Below are positions 9,081-18,134 of a DNA stretch of 63,719 nt, piece by piece; the first letter of the stretch is position 1, and the number at the start of each line of letters is the position of its first letter. Position numbers and translations under genes: made by a program. Source of the DNA: Lachnospiraceae bacterium (GTDB taxonomy: Bacteria; Bacillota; Clostridia; Lachnospirales; Lachnospiraceae); the NCBI GenBank assembly GCA_003979345.1, contig RYVZ01000020.1, positions 1-63,719 on the forward strand, read 5' to 3'. Under the pieces are notes generated by a model. The model ran no database searches. It was not told the origin of the DNA and saw only the letters and a program-made list of their open reading frames with translations.

Positions 9081-10469
9081 ATGACATTACGTGAAATGGC
9101 GGCAGCGTGCAACGGAATTCTTCATTCGCGAGGATATGAAGAGCAGGTAGAAAAGAGGGCGGGAAGCGTTGTGATCGATTCCAGGGAGATCGAAAAGGAC
9201 GGCGTCTTTATTGCGGTCAAGGGAGAGCGGACTGACGGTCACGGCTATATTGCACAGGTGTTTGAAAAGGGCGCTTTGGGCGTGATCTGTGAGCGTGTAC
9301 CCGAGAATGCGGCGGGGCCGTTTATTCTCGTGAAAAACAGCCTGCAGGCATTGAAAGACATTGCGGAATGTTACCGGAGAGTGCTCCGGATCCCGTTTGT
9401 CGGAATCACCGGAAGCGTCGGAAAGACGAGCACAAAGGAGTTTATTGCGTCAGTGCTTTCCCAAAAGTTCCGCGTGCTGAAAACGGCAGGAAATTATAAT
9501 AATGAGATCGGACTGCCGCTGACCATGATGAAGATCAGACCGCAGCATGAGGCGGCTGCGCTTGAAATGGGTATCAGCGAGTTTGGGGAGATGCACAGGT
9601 TAAGCAGGATCGCGAGACCTGACATTTGCGTCATAACTAATATCGGACAGTGCCATCTGGAAAATCTGCATACGCGCGACGGTATCTTAAAGGCAAAGTC
9701 GGAAATCTTTGATTATATGTCCCCGCAGGCTCATATTTTTTTGAACGGGGATGACGATAAGCTTAGCACGGTGCAGGAAGTCAAAGGGATACGTCCTGTT
9801 TTTTTCGGTCTTTCTTCGCGGAATGCTTATTATGCGGATGAGATTGAGAACCGGGGGCTGTTCGGAACCTGCTGCCGCATTCATACGCCGCAGGGGGATT
9901 TTGAGGCGCAGATACCGCTGCCGGGTTCCCATATGGTCTATAACGCGCTTGCTGCTACGGCAGTCGGCATGTCGATGGGAATCGGCATCGAACAGATTCA
10001 GGCGGGGATCGTTTCGGTGAAACCGGTGGGCGGCAGGAGCAATATCATCCGCTTAGAAGACCGCACGATCATTGACGACTGCTATAATGCAAATCCCGTT
10101 TCGGTGCGCGCTGCGCTTGATCTGCTTTCGAGTGCGGCTACAAGGCGGGTGGCGATCCTCGGCGATATGTTTGAGCTTGGAGATAAGGAACGTGAACTGC
10201 ATCGTGAGATCGGCGTATATGCGGCGCAGGGAAAGTGTGATCTGCTGATCGGCGTCGGGAAGCTGACCGATGAAATGTGCGAAGCTGCGAGAGAAAGCCT
10301 GAAAGATGTGCCGCATTCAAGCGACCGTAAGCTCCGAATCGTTCACTTTGACACACTGGAGGAACTGGAGAATGGGCTTCCTTCCATCTTAAAGCCGGAG
10401 GATACGGTTTTGGTCAAGGCTTCCCACGGCATGGGACTCGCGCATGTGGTGGAGTTTTTGAGGGCGTGA
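9081..10469 (+). CDS. murF: UDP-N-acetylmuramoyl-tripeptide--D-alanyl-D-alanine ligase
   Basis: Adds D-Ala-D-Ala to UDP-MurNAc-tripeptide with ATP, the last cytoplasmic amino-acid step of peptidoglycan synthesis. The 462-residue protein shows the Mur ligase domains in order: N-terminal substrate domain with VIDSREIEKDGVFIAVKGE, P-loop GITGSVGKTSTKEFI (about residues 110-124), central EMGISEFGEMHRL and ITNIGQCHLE, and C-terminal IIDDCYNANPVS and ILGDMFELG. Directly after ddl, which makes its substrate, so the pair forms a functional unit. Confidence 0.96.
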   Translation: MTLREMAAACNGILHSRGYEEQVEKRAGSVVIDSREIEKDGVFIAVKGERTDGHGYIAQVFEKGALGVICERVPENAAGPFILVKNSLQALKDIAECYRRVLRIPFVGITGSVGKTSTKEFIASVLSQKFRVLKTAGNYNNEIGLPLTMMKIRPQHEAAALEMGISEFGEMHRLSRIARPDICVITNIGQCHLENLHTRDGILKAKSEIFDYMSPQAHIFLNGDDDKLSTVQEVKGIRPVFFGLSSRNAYYADEIENRGLFGTCCRIHTPQGDFEAQIPLPGSHMVYNALAATAVGMSMGIGIEQIQAGIVSVKPVGGRSNIIRLEDRTIIDDCYNANPVSVRAALDLLSSAATRRVAILGDMFELGDKERELHREIGVYAAQGKCDLLIGVGKLTDEMCEAARESLKDVPHSSDRKLRIVHFDTLEELENGLPSILKPEDTVLVKASHGMGLAHVVEFLRA

Positions 10470-10680
10470 AGAAAGAAAATCTGCTATGGCGGGGGAAATG
10501 GAAGTGGTTTTATATTCATCCTTCCGCCTTTCATATATGTGATATTGATGCGTTTGGAAATATTATTAGGTTTGTGATAGGGGCTTGACGCTGGGACAGC
10601 TCTTTTGCTATAACCACTGCAAAGCATATATTCTATAGCGAATCTGTTTTGGCATGCTTTTTGAGATGGAGGAGCGGACG

Positions 10681-10872
10681 TTGGAGAAAGGCATCCGGCG
10701 GGGACGGGCAGAAGGTATTCTGGACCTGCTCTGCGAACCGGGAGAAGTAAACCAAACTGTGCGGGAGCAGATCTATGCGCAAAAAGAGGACGAGGTTCTT
10801 CGGACATGGCTTAAGCTTGCCGCAAGGGCACAAAGCGTACAGGAGTTTGTGCAGAAAGCGTTCAAAAATTAG
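10681..10872 (+). CDS. Short hypothetical protein, possible remnant of a Rpn-like ORF
   Basis: A 63-residue frame. TTG 10681 follows GGAGGA with good spacing, though the frame opens at ATG 10654. The sequence has an Arg/Gly/Glu-rich stretch (RRGRAEG) and a conserved-looking tail LRTWLKLAARAQSVQEF. Such an RxGRxEG stretch followed by a helix is seen at the C-terminus of Rpn-type PD-(D/E)XK nuclease/transposase proteins in Clostridia, so this may be what is left of one. That is an inference; it could also be a genuine small protein. Confidence 0.4.
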   Translation: MEKGIRRGRAEGILDLLCEPGEVNQTVREQIYAQKEDEVLRTWLKLAARAQSVQEFVQKAFKN

Positions 10873-10889
10873 TGGTATAACTGTGCTTT

Positions 10890-10932
10890 AGGAGTTCCTT
10901 TTTAGATGGTTCAAAGGAGCTCCTTATTTTTT
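10890..10932 (+). terminator. Terminator converging on plsC
   Basis: AGGAGTTCCTTT and AAAGGAGCTCCT form a long stem with one wobble, then TATTTTTTT. It overlaps the last bases of the convergent plsC gene. Confidence 0.6.
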
Positions 10933-11645
10933 TCATACATCGAATGGATCAGCGCGCTCGTGTAAGCGCCGACCGCGCGCTGCTGTTCTTTCGGCAGATC
11001 CTTAATGTAGAACGGTTCTCCGTATTCAATGATAATATGTGCTTTTTTCAGCTTTGGGAAATGATTCTCAAAAATTTCAGCCGTGTTGTTTATGCAAATC
11101 GGAACGATCGCACATCCGGATTTCTGCGCAATCTTAAAGCTGCCCTCATGAAACTCCATAAAGGTATCGGGAGAAGGGTTTCTTGTTCCCTCCGGAAAAA
11201 TGCAGATGGATGTGCCGGATTTGACAGCGTCAATACAGGAGAGGATGGTTTTTAAGCCTTCCTTAAGGTTGTCGCGGTCAAGAAACTGACACTTTAAGAA
11301 AATCATCCAGACATTCAGAAGCGGAATCTTCCGCATGATTTTTTTTGCAACATAACCGGTCGGGCGCGGTACGCGTACATAAGTCAGCACGATATCAAAA
11401 TAGCTCTGATGGTTACCGATGTAGAGAACCGGCTCGTTCTTCGGAACACGTTCTTCACCGAGGATCGTCTGTTTCACGCCGCTTAGACGCGCGACCATGC
11501 GGAACGCCCAGTTGACGATCGCAAGGGAGCTGCGGTCTTTCAGACCGGGATTGAATTTACCGATGATCCACTCGATGAGCATGAGCGGCATGCTTAAAAT
11601 TAAAAAAAGAACAACAAAAATGACAGTGATAATAAATCGAAGCAT
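10911..11645 (-). CDS. plsC: 1-acyl-sn-glycerol-3-phosphate acyltransferase (PlsC family)
   Basis: Acylates lysophosphatidic acid to phosphatidic acid at the membrane in phospholipid synthesis. Family motifs are clear: NHQSYFD (the HX4D catalytic pair), FPEGTRNPSP (motif III) and IVPICIN (motif IV). One or two N-terminal hydrophobic segments anchor it. I place the start at ATG 11645, which has AAAGGA upstream and gives MLRFIITVIF; a GTG at 11666 adds seven basic residues but has no ribosome site. Monocistronic and convergent with the preceding small gene. Confidence 0.9.
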   Translation of the reverse strand: MLRFIITVIFVVLFLILSMPLMLIEWIIGKFNPGLKDRSSLAIVNWAFRMVARLSGVKQTILGEERVPKNEPVLYIGNHQSYFDIVLTYVRVPRPTGYVAKKIMRKIPLLNVWMIFLKCQFLDRDNLKEGLKTILSCIDAVKSGTSICIFPEGTRNPSPDTFMEFHEGSFKIAQKSGCAIVPICINNTAEIFENHFPKLKKAHIIIEYGEPFYIKDLPKEQQRAVGAYTSALIHSMYEKNKELL

Positions 11646-11969
11646 GACAGAAATTTTCCTTTTCACGTTGCCATATGAAGCTATGTATTCTATTCGATAT
11701 CATAGCATAGGGGGACGCAGGAAGTCAACGTTGTTTGGGCGGCGCCTATTGCTGCCGGACATTGGAAAAACGGTACTGAGCACACCGAAGGCATGGAACA
11801 GCCCGTTTCATAATCTGCGGTCCGGACCCCCGCACGGGAAAACGAGAAAGCGGTACGGACAGGAACGAAACGCTGATGAAATCAGCGCTTCCTTGAAGTT
11901 CAAGAATATCTTCTGCATAGCGTCTGCGCGGTCGTCATAGAATGGAGATAAGAGTGAGAGATAGGCTGT
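11646..11969. other. Intergenic region between plsC and the PrcB-like gene
   Basis: About 320 bp between divergent genes. Open frames here are antisense continuations of plsC and look non-coding. No clear promoter or repeat was found. Confidence 0.4.
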
Positions 11970-12416
11970 GTGAAGATCATGCGTAAGGGAGGAAAAAGAA
12001 AACATAACAGATGGAAACTGATATTTTTGTCAGGAATATTGGCGGTGCTGTTGGCAGCAGGAGGCTGCGGCATGGTGCGCGACCACACGGAAAAAATGGG
12101 GGACTTGGAGTATACAGTGTTGTCGCCGGATGAATTTCCGCCGCAATTATCCCAGGCGATCGAGGAGAAAAAGGCAGAAATGTTCCGGATGACGTATACG
12201 GATGAGGGCTATTTGTATATTTGCGTTGGTTACGGGGAACAGGAGACGGGCGGGTACTCCATTACGGTCAAGGAGCTTTATGAGACGGCAAACGGTATCT
12301 ATATCGATACAACACTGATCGGTCCGAAAGAGGGGGAGCAGATTTCGGAGGCGGTGTCGTATCCGTTTCTCGTGATCAAACTCGCGGATATCGGGAAAAG
12401 CGTGATTTTCAACTAA
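11970..12416 (+). CDS. PrcB-domain lipoprotein
   Basis: A small exported lipoprotein of 148 residues: basic start, hydrophobic stretch and lipobox ending LLAAGGC (Cys near residue 33). The C-terminal part reads GGYSITVKELYETANGIYI then YPFLVIKL, which is the PrcB C-terminal domain pattern (GGYxIxV...YPxxxVxL). PrcB is a partner of the dentilisin protease in Treponema; in Clostridia the domain occurs in many small lipoproteins of unknown role. Start is uncertain between GTG 11970 and ATG 11979. The pyr genes follow. Confidence 0.7.
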   Translation: MKIMRKGGKRKHNRWKLIFLSGILAVLLAAGGCGMVRDHTEKMGDLEYTVLSPDEFPPQLSQAIEEKKAEMFRMTYTDEGYLYICVGYGEQETGGYSITVKELYETANGIYIDTTLIGPKEGEQISEAVSYPFLVIKLADIGKSVIFN

Positions 12417-12561
12417 GGTGTAGCGGTGCAGTCTTTGGCGTCCCTGTTACGCGGGGGCATTTAAGATAACAGCGAAGGTTTCATTTGAGATAAAAGCGGG
12501 TAGAAAAAATGGTTACAGTAAGATATAATGTCTATAATACGGATATACAAAGGGGCGTACA

Positions 12562-13908
12562 ATGCTGCTGATCAAAAACGGATATTATTGTAACCCGGCG
12601 ACCGGCTTGGAAGGACATTATGATGTATGGGTACAGGACGGGAAGATACATCAACTGCATCCGGCGGGGGTTTTTTTACAGGAAAACATGAAGGAGGGCG
12701 CAGCCGGCTCTTCTGTAAGTGAAACGATGCGGGACGTGCCTTCGCCGGATGGCAGCTGCGACGTCATAGATGCGTCCGGCTGTATCGTGGCGCCCGGACT
12801 TGTGGATGTGCATGTCCATTTTCGCGATCCCGGTTTTACTTATAAAGAAGATATTGATACCGGCGCGGCAGCGGCGGCGGCGGGCGGCTACACGACAGTC
12901 GTGATGATGGCGAATACCAATCCGGTGATCGACAATACAGAAACACTGCATGATGTGTTGGAAAAAGGAGCCGGAACCGGAATCCATGTGGAGAGCTGCG
13001 CCAGTGTGACAAAAGGTCTGCAGGGAAAAGAGCTGACGGATATGGCAGCGCTGCGAAAGGCGGGTGCCGCAGGGTTTACTGACGACGGGATCCCGCTGAT
13101 GGACGTTTCGCTTGTTAGAGAGGCGATGGAGCGGGCGGCGCGGCTGGGCGTTCCGCTCAGCTTTCATGAGGAGGACAAGCATTATATCACGAACAACGGC
13201 ATCAATGAGGGGGCTGCTTCAGCACATTTTGAGGTCGGCGGTTCTCCGCGCGAGGCGGAGATCTCGCTGGTGGAGCGCGACTTAAAACTCGCGCTTGAGA
13301 CGGGAGCAGTCGTGAATATTCAGCATATCAGCACGAAGGAGGCGGTCGCGCTCGTGCGGGAGGCAAAAAGGCAGTCTGCACGGATTCATGCGGAAGCGAC
13401 GCCGCACCACATTGCCTTAACGGAGGATGCGCTGATCAAAAAAGGAAGCGCGGCGAAAATGAATCCGCCGCTGCGCACGGAAGCGGACAGGCAGGCAATT
13501 TTAGACGGCGTAAGCGACGGAACGATCGACCTGATCGCGACTGACCATGCACCGCACAGCGCGGAGGAGAAAGCGCGTCCGCTCACACAGGCGCCAAGCG
13601 GACTCATTGGCTTAGAGACGGCGTTATCGGTCTGCTATGAGCAGCTTGTAAAGAGCGGCAGGATGAGCATGATGGAGCTGATACGGCGCATGAGCACAAA
13701 CCCGGCAAAGCTGTACGGACTGCCAGCCGGAGATATCCGCGAGGGTGCACCGGCGGATCTTATGATTTTTTCTCCTGAGGATACATGGACGGCGGAGCAT
13801 TTTCGATCGCGTTCGCAGAACACGCCGTTTCTTGGAGAGCAGATGACCGGCAGGATCCGATACACAATCTGCGGCGGCAGGATTGTCTATGAGAGCGCCT
13901 TATCATAA
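12562..13908 (+). CDS. pyrC: Dihydroorotase
   Basis: Zinc amidohydrolase that cyclises carbamoyl-aspartate to dihydroorotate, third step of pyrimidine synthesis. Type I (Bacillus-like) enzyme of 448 residues: VDVHVHFRDPG with the metal-binding HxH, GGYTTVVMMANTNP, HEED, ATPHHI and the TDHAPHS motif with the catalytic Asp. There is a small insertion near residues 38-65 between the N-terminal beta-strands and the barrel. RBS AAAGGGG lies before ATG 12562. pyrK and pyrD follow on the same strand. Confidence 0.95.
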   Translation: MLLIKNGYYCNPATGLEGHYDVWVQDGKIHQLHPAGVFLQENMKEGAAGSSVSETMRDVPSPDGSCDVIDASGCIVAPGLVDVHVHFRDPGFTYKEDIDTGAAAAAAGGYTTVVMMANTNPVIDNTETLHDVLEKGAGTGIHVESCASVTKGLQGKELTDMAALRKAGAAGFTDDGIPLMDVSLVREAMERAARLGVPLSFHEEDKHYITNNGINEGAASAHFEVGGSPREAEISLVERDLKLALETGAVVNIQHISTKEAVALVREAKRQSARIHAEATPHHIALTEDALIKKGSAAKMNPPLRTEADRQAILDGVSDGTIDLIATDHAPHSAEEKARPLTQAPSGLIGLETALSVCYEQLVKSGRMSMMELIRRMSTNPAKLYGLPAGDIREGAPADLMIFSPEDTWTAEHFRSRSQNTPFLGEQMTGRIRYTICGGRIVYESALS

Positions 13909-14005
13909 TTTGAAATGGCGGCAATTTTTGTGCGTCCGACAATTTATGACAGTTGCGTCATGAATGTCGGAGGGCGTCTAAGAAGAGAAGGGAGTATGTG
14001 TCGGA

Positions 14006-14875
14006 ATGGCAAAAAAGAAAGTAACCGCTTCGGTTTTTAGTCAAAGGCAGCTTACCGAAAATATTTATGATATGTGGATAGAGACGGATCTGGCTAAGGA
14101 GGCGCTGCCCGGACAGTTTTTGATGGTATATCCGAAATGTGCGGCGACGCTTCTGCCGAGACCGATCAGTATCTGTGAGGCACAGCGTGATGTCGGCAGA
14201 CTGCGCATCGTCTACCGTGTGGCAGGAAAAGGAACGGCGGAATTTGCCTCTTATCGGAAAGGAGATCCCATTTCTGTCATGGGAACGCTCGGAAACGGAT
14301 TTCCGCTTCAGGAGGCGGCAGGAAAGCGCGTGTTCTTAATGGGCGGCGGAATCGGGATACCGCCCCTGTTAGGACTTGCACGGGCGCTTTCAGGAGCCGG
14401 ACAGATCTCGGTAAAAGAAGCGGAGCGTGCGTCCGGTGAGTGTGCGGATATATCTGTGGGGGACGGGCGGACAGGAGATACGGCGCCGCTTTCCGTACAT
14501 GCAATATTAGGCTATCGGGATAACAGATTATTTTTGAAAGAAGATTTTGATCACTATTCGAATGTGGTGATCGCGACGGAGGACGGTTCCGCCGGAACAA
14601 AGGGAAACATTTTGAATGCCGTGAATGCAAACGGACTTTCCGCCGATCTTATTTATGCCTGCGGACCGATGCCGATGCTTCGCGCAGTGAAACAATATGC
14701 GGCGAAAGAAGGCATTCCCGCCTATCTTTCGTTAGAAGAGCGTATGGCATGCGGCGTGGGAGCCTGCCTTGGCTGTGTGTGCAAAACAACGCATAAAGAT
14801 GCGCATTCCCATGTGAACAATGCAAGGGTCTGCACCGAGGGGCCGGTTTTTTTGGCGGAGGATGTGGAGATCTGA
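14006..14875 (+). CDS. pyrK: Dihydroorotate dehydrogenase electron-transfer subunit
   Basis: FAD and [2Fe-2S] subunit that passes electrons from dihydroorotate, oxidised by PyrD, to NAD+. The protein shows the ferredoxin reductase-type FAD domain (LLPRPISI), the NAD domain (LMGGGIGIPPLLGLA and YACGPMPML) and the C-terminal cysteine cluster MACGVGACLGCVC...C for the 2Fe-2S centre. Its insertion around residues 133-165 is longer than usual. The pair pyrK-pyrD marks the class 1B enzyme typical of Gram-positive bacteria. Confidence 0.95.
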   Translation: MAKKKVTASVFSQRQLTENIYDMWIETDLAKEALPGQFLMVYPKCAATLLPRPISICEAQRDVGRLRIVYRVAGKGTAEFASYRKGDPISVMGTLGNGFPLQEAAGKRVFLMGGGIGIPPLLGLARALSGAGQISVKEAERASGECADISVGDGRTGDTAPLSVHAILGYRDNRLFLKEDFDHYSNVVIATEDGSAGTKGNILNAVNANGLSADLIYACGPMPMLRAVKQYAAKEGIPAYLSLEERMACGVGACLGCVCKTTHKDAHSHVNNARVCTEGPVFLAEDVEI

Positions 14876-15047
14876 CGGGATACAGGGTAAAATGATTCGT
14901 CAGATGCGAAGCGGAGATCTGAGTAAGAAACCGGCGCGGAAATCATCGAGGGAAGCCAAAACAGAAAGCTGACATGAATGGCAGTGTGAGAGCTATTGCA
15001 GGATGTAAGAGCGGCATGCGTATGCCGTGGCAGAGAGGAAAATCAGA

Positions 15048-15950
15048 ATGAATACAAGCGTAATGATTGCAGGCGTGGAATTAAAAAACCCGGTCATGAC
15101 GGCGTCGGGGACATTCGGGTCCGGCATGGAGTATGGGGAATTTGTAGACTTAAATAAACTGGGTGCCGTTGTGACAAAGGGTGTTGCGAATGCGCCGTGG
15201 GAGGGAAATCCGACGCCGCGCGTGGCGGAAGTATATGGCGGAATGCTCAACGCGATCGGACTGCAGAATCCGGGCATAGATGTGTTTATGGAGCGGGACC
15301 TTCCTTTTTTACAGAAATATGATACAAAGATTATTGTCAATGTCTGTGGGAAAACCGTGGAAGATTATATTGAAGTTGTCGAAAAGCTTTCCGATTCGCC
15401 GGCGGATCTGCTGGAGATCAATGTATCCTGTCCGAACGTAAAAGAAGGAGCGATCGCATTCGGGCAGAAACCGGAGGCGCTTTCGGATATTACGAAGCAG
15501 ATCAAGAGACACGCGAAGCAGCCTGTCATCATGAAGCTGAGTCCCAATGTAACGGACATCGCGGAAATGGCAAAGGTCGCGGAGGCGGCGGGCGCGGATG
15601 CGGTCTCACTGATCAATACGCTCACGGGTATGAAGATCGATATTGAGAAGCGCCGCTTTGTACTGGCAAATAAGACGGGAGGCATGTCAGGTCCGGCGAT
15701 CAAACCGATTGCCGTGCGCATGGTCTATCAGGCGGCGCAGGCAGTAAAAATCCCGGTGATCGGCATGGGCGGGATCGCGACGGCGGAGGATGCTGTGGAA
15801 TTTCTGCTCGCGGGCGCGACTGCTGTCAGTGTTGGGGCGATGAATTTTGTGAACCCCTATGTGACGCAGGAGATCATAAAGGGAATGGAAGACTATATGA
15901 AAAGAACCGGTGTTTCCGATGTGAAGGAGCTGATCGGCGCAGCAACGTAA
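15048..15950 (+). CDS. pyrD: Dihydroorotate dehydrogenase B, catalytic subunit
   Basis: FMN barrel enzyme oxidising dihydroorotate to orotate, working with PyrK. Family start MNTSVMIAGVELKNPVMTASG fixes the start at ATG 15048 with GAGAGG upstream; the frame itself opens at GTG 15027. Other motifs: LQNPGID, the class 1B active-site loop INVSCPNVKEG with its Cys base, and GMGGIATAEDA phosphate-binding loop. The orotate-processing genes pyrE and pyrF are not in this window. Confidence 0.95.
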   Translation: MNTSVMIAGVELKNPVMTASGTFGSGMEYGEFVDLNKLGAVVTKGVANAPWEGNPTPRVAEVYGGMLNAIGLQNPGIDVFMERDLPFLQKYDTKIIVNVCGKTVEDYIEVVEKLSDSPADLLEINVSCPNVKEGAIAFGQKPEALSDITKQIKRHAKQPVIMKLSPNVTDIAEMAKVAEAAGADAVSLINTLTGMKIDIEKRRFVLANKTGGMSGPAIKPIAVRMVYQAAQAVKIPVIGMGGIATAEDAVEFLLAGATAVSVGAMNFVNPYVTQEIIKGMEDYMKRTGVSDVKELIGAAT

Positions 15951-15952
15951 AA

Positions 15953-16007
15953 AACATTAAGAAACACTAAGGCTGCAAAAAACACAGCCAAAGAGTTTCT
16001 AAATGTT
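15953..16007. repeat. Nested inverted repeat downstream of pyrD
   Basis: Outer arms AACATTAAGAAAC / GTTTCTAAATGTT (one mismatch) enclose an inner GGCTG / CAGCC stem. It can fold as a two-tier hairpin. No T run follows, so it is not a standard terminator; it could be a processing site or the 5' leader of the sipL-like gene. Confidence 0.5.
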
Positions 16008-16150
16008 TGGAGAAATGCCATAAAAACAGCATTTCTTACTCGAAAGTAGGAATCAGGAAATGCGGGCATTCTCCGCACGATTTCAGTCATACAAAACCTG
16101 CTTGCAGAATATCTTTTATAGAGTATTCGCGAGGAGGTTTTTTTATTGCA

Positions 16151-17704
16151 ATGGAGCTGTTAAAAAAGAATATACATATGGATTACCGCAAATGCGGTAC
16201 TCTGACGCAGATGACACTTGAGGATGATATGAATATACCGGATAAATGCCCTGATGTGTCAAAAATCCTGATGAATAAGGGGAATGTAAAACTTGAGGAG
16301 ATCAAGGCAACGCAGGATCATGTAACGCTGCGCGGAAAGTTTTTGTTTCAGGTGCTGTACTGCTCGGATGAATGGAATAACCGGATGAGTAAAGTATGCG
16401 GCAGCATTCCGTTTGAGGAGCAGGTTTATCTGGAGGGTGTTTCCAGAGAGGATAACATCAGTGCGTCGGCGGTGATCGAAGACCTGACGGTCGGCATGAT
16501 CAACAGCCGCAAGATCAACGTGCAGTCGGTCATTACCTGGAATGTGTGCGTCAATGAACTGACAGATCTGGAAACGCCGGTCGATGTGGCGTCGCAGAAT
16601 CCGATTGAAGTATGCAAAGAGGAAATGAGGGTGACCGGCATCGGCATCTGTAAAAATGATATTTTCCGGATCAAAGAAGAACTGGAGCTTCCTTCGGATA
16701 TGCCGAATGTCGAGGAGCTGATCTGGGAAAGCATCCGCCCTGAAAATGTGACGTTTAAGCCGATGGAGGAAAAGATCGGCATATCGGGTGAGCTGCGTGT
16801 ATTCTTCATGTACATCGGGGAAAATGACGACATGCCTGTCAGATATTATGGAGCGGCGATCCCGTTTCATGGAGAGATCGACTGCCATGGAGCCAACAGT
16901 TCGATGATACCGGTCATCACCTATGAGATGGAGGGGCAGGAGACCGAGGTGCGTCCCGACTACGACGGGGAAAAACGGATCTTCGGTATGGATCTGGCGA
17001 TGAACTTAAAGATCTGCATGTATCATGAAGATACGGTGTCGGTCATCACGGATATGTATGCAGTCGATCATGAATTGCAGTTAAAAATGCGTCCGGCAAA
17101 ACTGCAGACGCTGTTGATGCAGAATGAGGCAAATTATAAGTTAAGCGGAAGGATTCGTGCAGGTACGCCGTCGTCCCATATCTTACAGCTTTTGTATACG
17201 GAGGCAGATGCGCGTGTGACGGGAAGCCGTATCACTCCTGCCGGCATTGAAGCGGACGGTATGCTTGAGGTAAAGGGCGTTTATATTACCGGTGATGATG
17301 AGATGCCCTACGGTGTTATCCATGGAAGCCTGCCGTTCCGCCAGACAATCGATGCGGAAAATCTGAGGGACGACTGCAACTATCAGTTGACATGCCAGTG
17401 TGATGATGTGAATGTCAGCATGGTGGACAGCGAGGAAATTGATGTGAAAGCAGCTGTGCGCATCCGCGCCGTCGTTTATGATCTGCGGGAAATGAATCTG
17501 ATTGAGGACGCAACTCTTGCACCGCCCGATTACGAGAAGCTTGGCGGTCTGCCCGGAATGGCGATCCTTTTGTTTGAACAGGGGGATACTCTTTGGAATG
17601 TCGGCAAGCAGTATTGCCTGCCGGTACAGCGCCTGCGTGAATTGAACGGGATATCGGAAAAAAAAGAACCTGCGCCGGGCAGCAGGCTCCTGATCGTAAA
17701 ATAG
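16151..17704 (+). CDS. SipL-like spore morphogenesis protein (SPOCS domains + LysM)
   Basis: A 517-residue protein starting MELLKKNIHMDYRKCGTLTQ. The N-terminal and middle parts are SPOCS/DUF3794 repeats; the C-terminal 45 residues are a LysM motif (GDTLWNVGKQYCLPVQRLRELNG). This is the layout of C. difficile SipL, which binds SpoIVA and tethers the spore coat. By analogy it should act in the mother cell during coat assembly. ATG 16151 lies 13 bases after GAGGAGG; an in-frame ATT at 16145 has better spacing, so the exact start is slightly uncertain. The frame extends back to 16007 without a ribosome site. Confidence 0.87.
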   Translation: MELLKKNIHMDYRKCGTLTQMTLEDDMNIPDKCPDVSKILMNKGNVKLEEIKATQDHVTLRGKFLFQVLYCSDEWNNRMSKVCGSIPFEEQVYLEGVSREDNISASAVIEDLTVGMINSRKINVQSVITWNVCVNELTDLETPVDVASQNPIEVCKEEMRVTGIGICKNDIFRIKEELELPSDMPNVEELIWESIRPENVTFKPMEEKIGISGELRVFFMYIGENDDMPVRYYGAAIPFHGEIDCHGANSSMIPVITYEMEGQETEVRPDYDGEKRIFGMDLAMNLKICMYHEDTVSVITDMYAVDHELQLKMRPAKLQTLLMQNEANYKLSGRIRAGTPSSHILQLLYTEADARVTGSRITPAGIEADGMLEVKGVYITGDDEMPYGVIHGSLPFRQTIDAENLRDDCNYQLTCQCDDVNVSMVDSEEIDVKAAVRIRAVVYDLREMNLIEDATLAPPDYEKLGGLPGMAILLFEQGDTLWNVGKQYCLPVQRLRELNGISEKKEPAPGSRLLIVK

Positions 17705-17771
17705 TACAGAAGTGGATCAGGATACGGGACATGGGAAGATAAGCGGGAATAAGCAGGGTTATTAAGACGGA

Positions 17772-17815
17772 GGCAGCAGACGGGACAGTGCAAGATGGTT
17801 TCGGCTGCTGCTTTT
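17772..17815 (+). terminator. Terminator after the sipL-like gene
   Basis: GCAGCAG (17773-17779) pairs with CTGCTGC (17805-17811), followed by TTTT. Confidence 0.5.
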
Positions 17816-17915
17816 AAGTGACTGTGAGTTTTTGATTGTGTAAAGTATGGGTGCAGGGTAAAATACATATAAGAATGATGTTGCGAATTTGTAATCGTTT
17901 ATAAGATTTGTGTGA

Positions 17916-17944
17916 TTGACGAATCTGTCCGGATTGTATATAAT
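17916..17944 (+). promoter_or_regulatory. Sigma-A promoter upstream of ispE
   Basis: TTGACG, 17-base spacer, TATAAT. Near-perfect housekeeping promoter pointing toward ispE, about 190 bases upstream of the start codon. Confidence 0.75.
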
Positions 17945-18134
17945 TAAGTACAATCATGTATACAAAGTGCAATGAGACGACCGCCTTCTTTCCATATTGC
18001 AAATATCAGCGGGCATTTTGCGGCGCCGGATAGATTGTAATATCATGCTATATTGAAATATCATAATACCAAAAAACGTATGCAAAGAATGTGCGGAAAG
18101 CGGCGGCAATAAGAAGGAAATATCGGGGTGGCAA

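Larger units (their letters stand above)
17705..18134. other. Intergenic region with terminator and strong promoter
   Basis: 430 bp between the sipL-like gene and ispE. It contains a terminator (17772-17815) and a consensus promoter (17916-17944). No ORF is convincing. The roughly 185 bases between promoter and ispE are an unusually long leader in which I recognise no known riboswitch. Confidence 0.5.
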
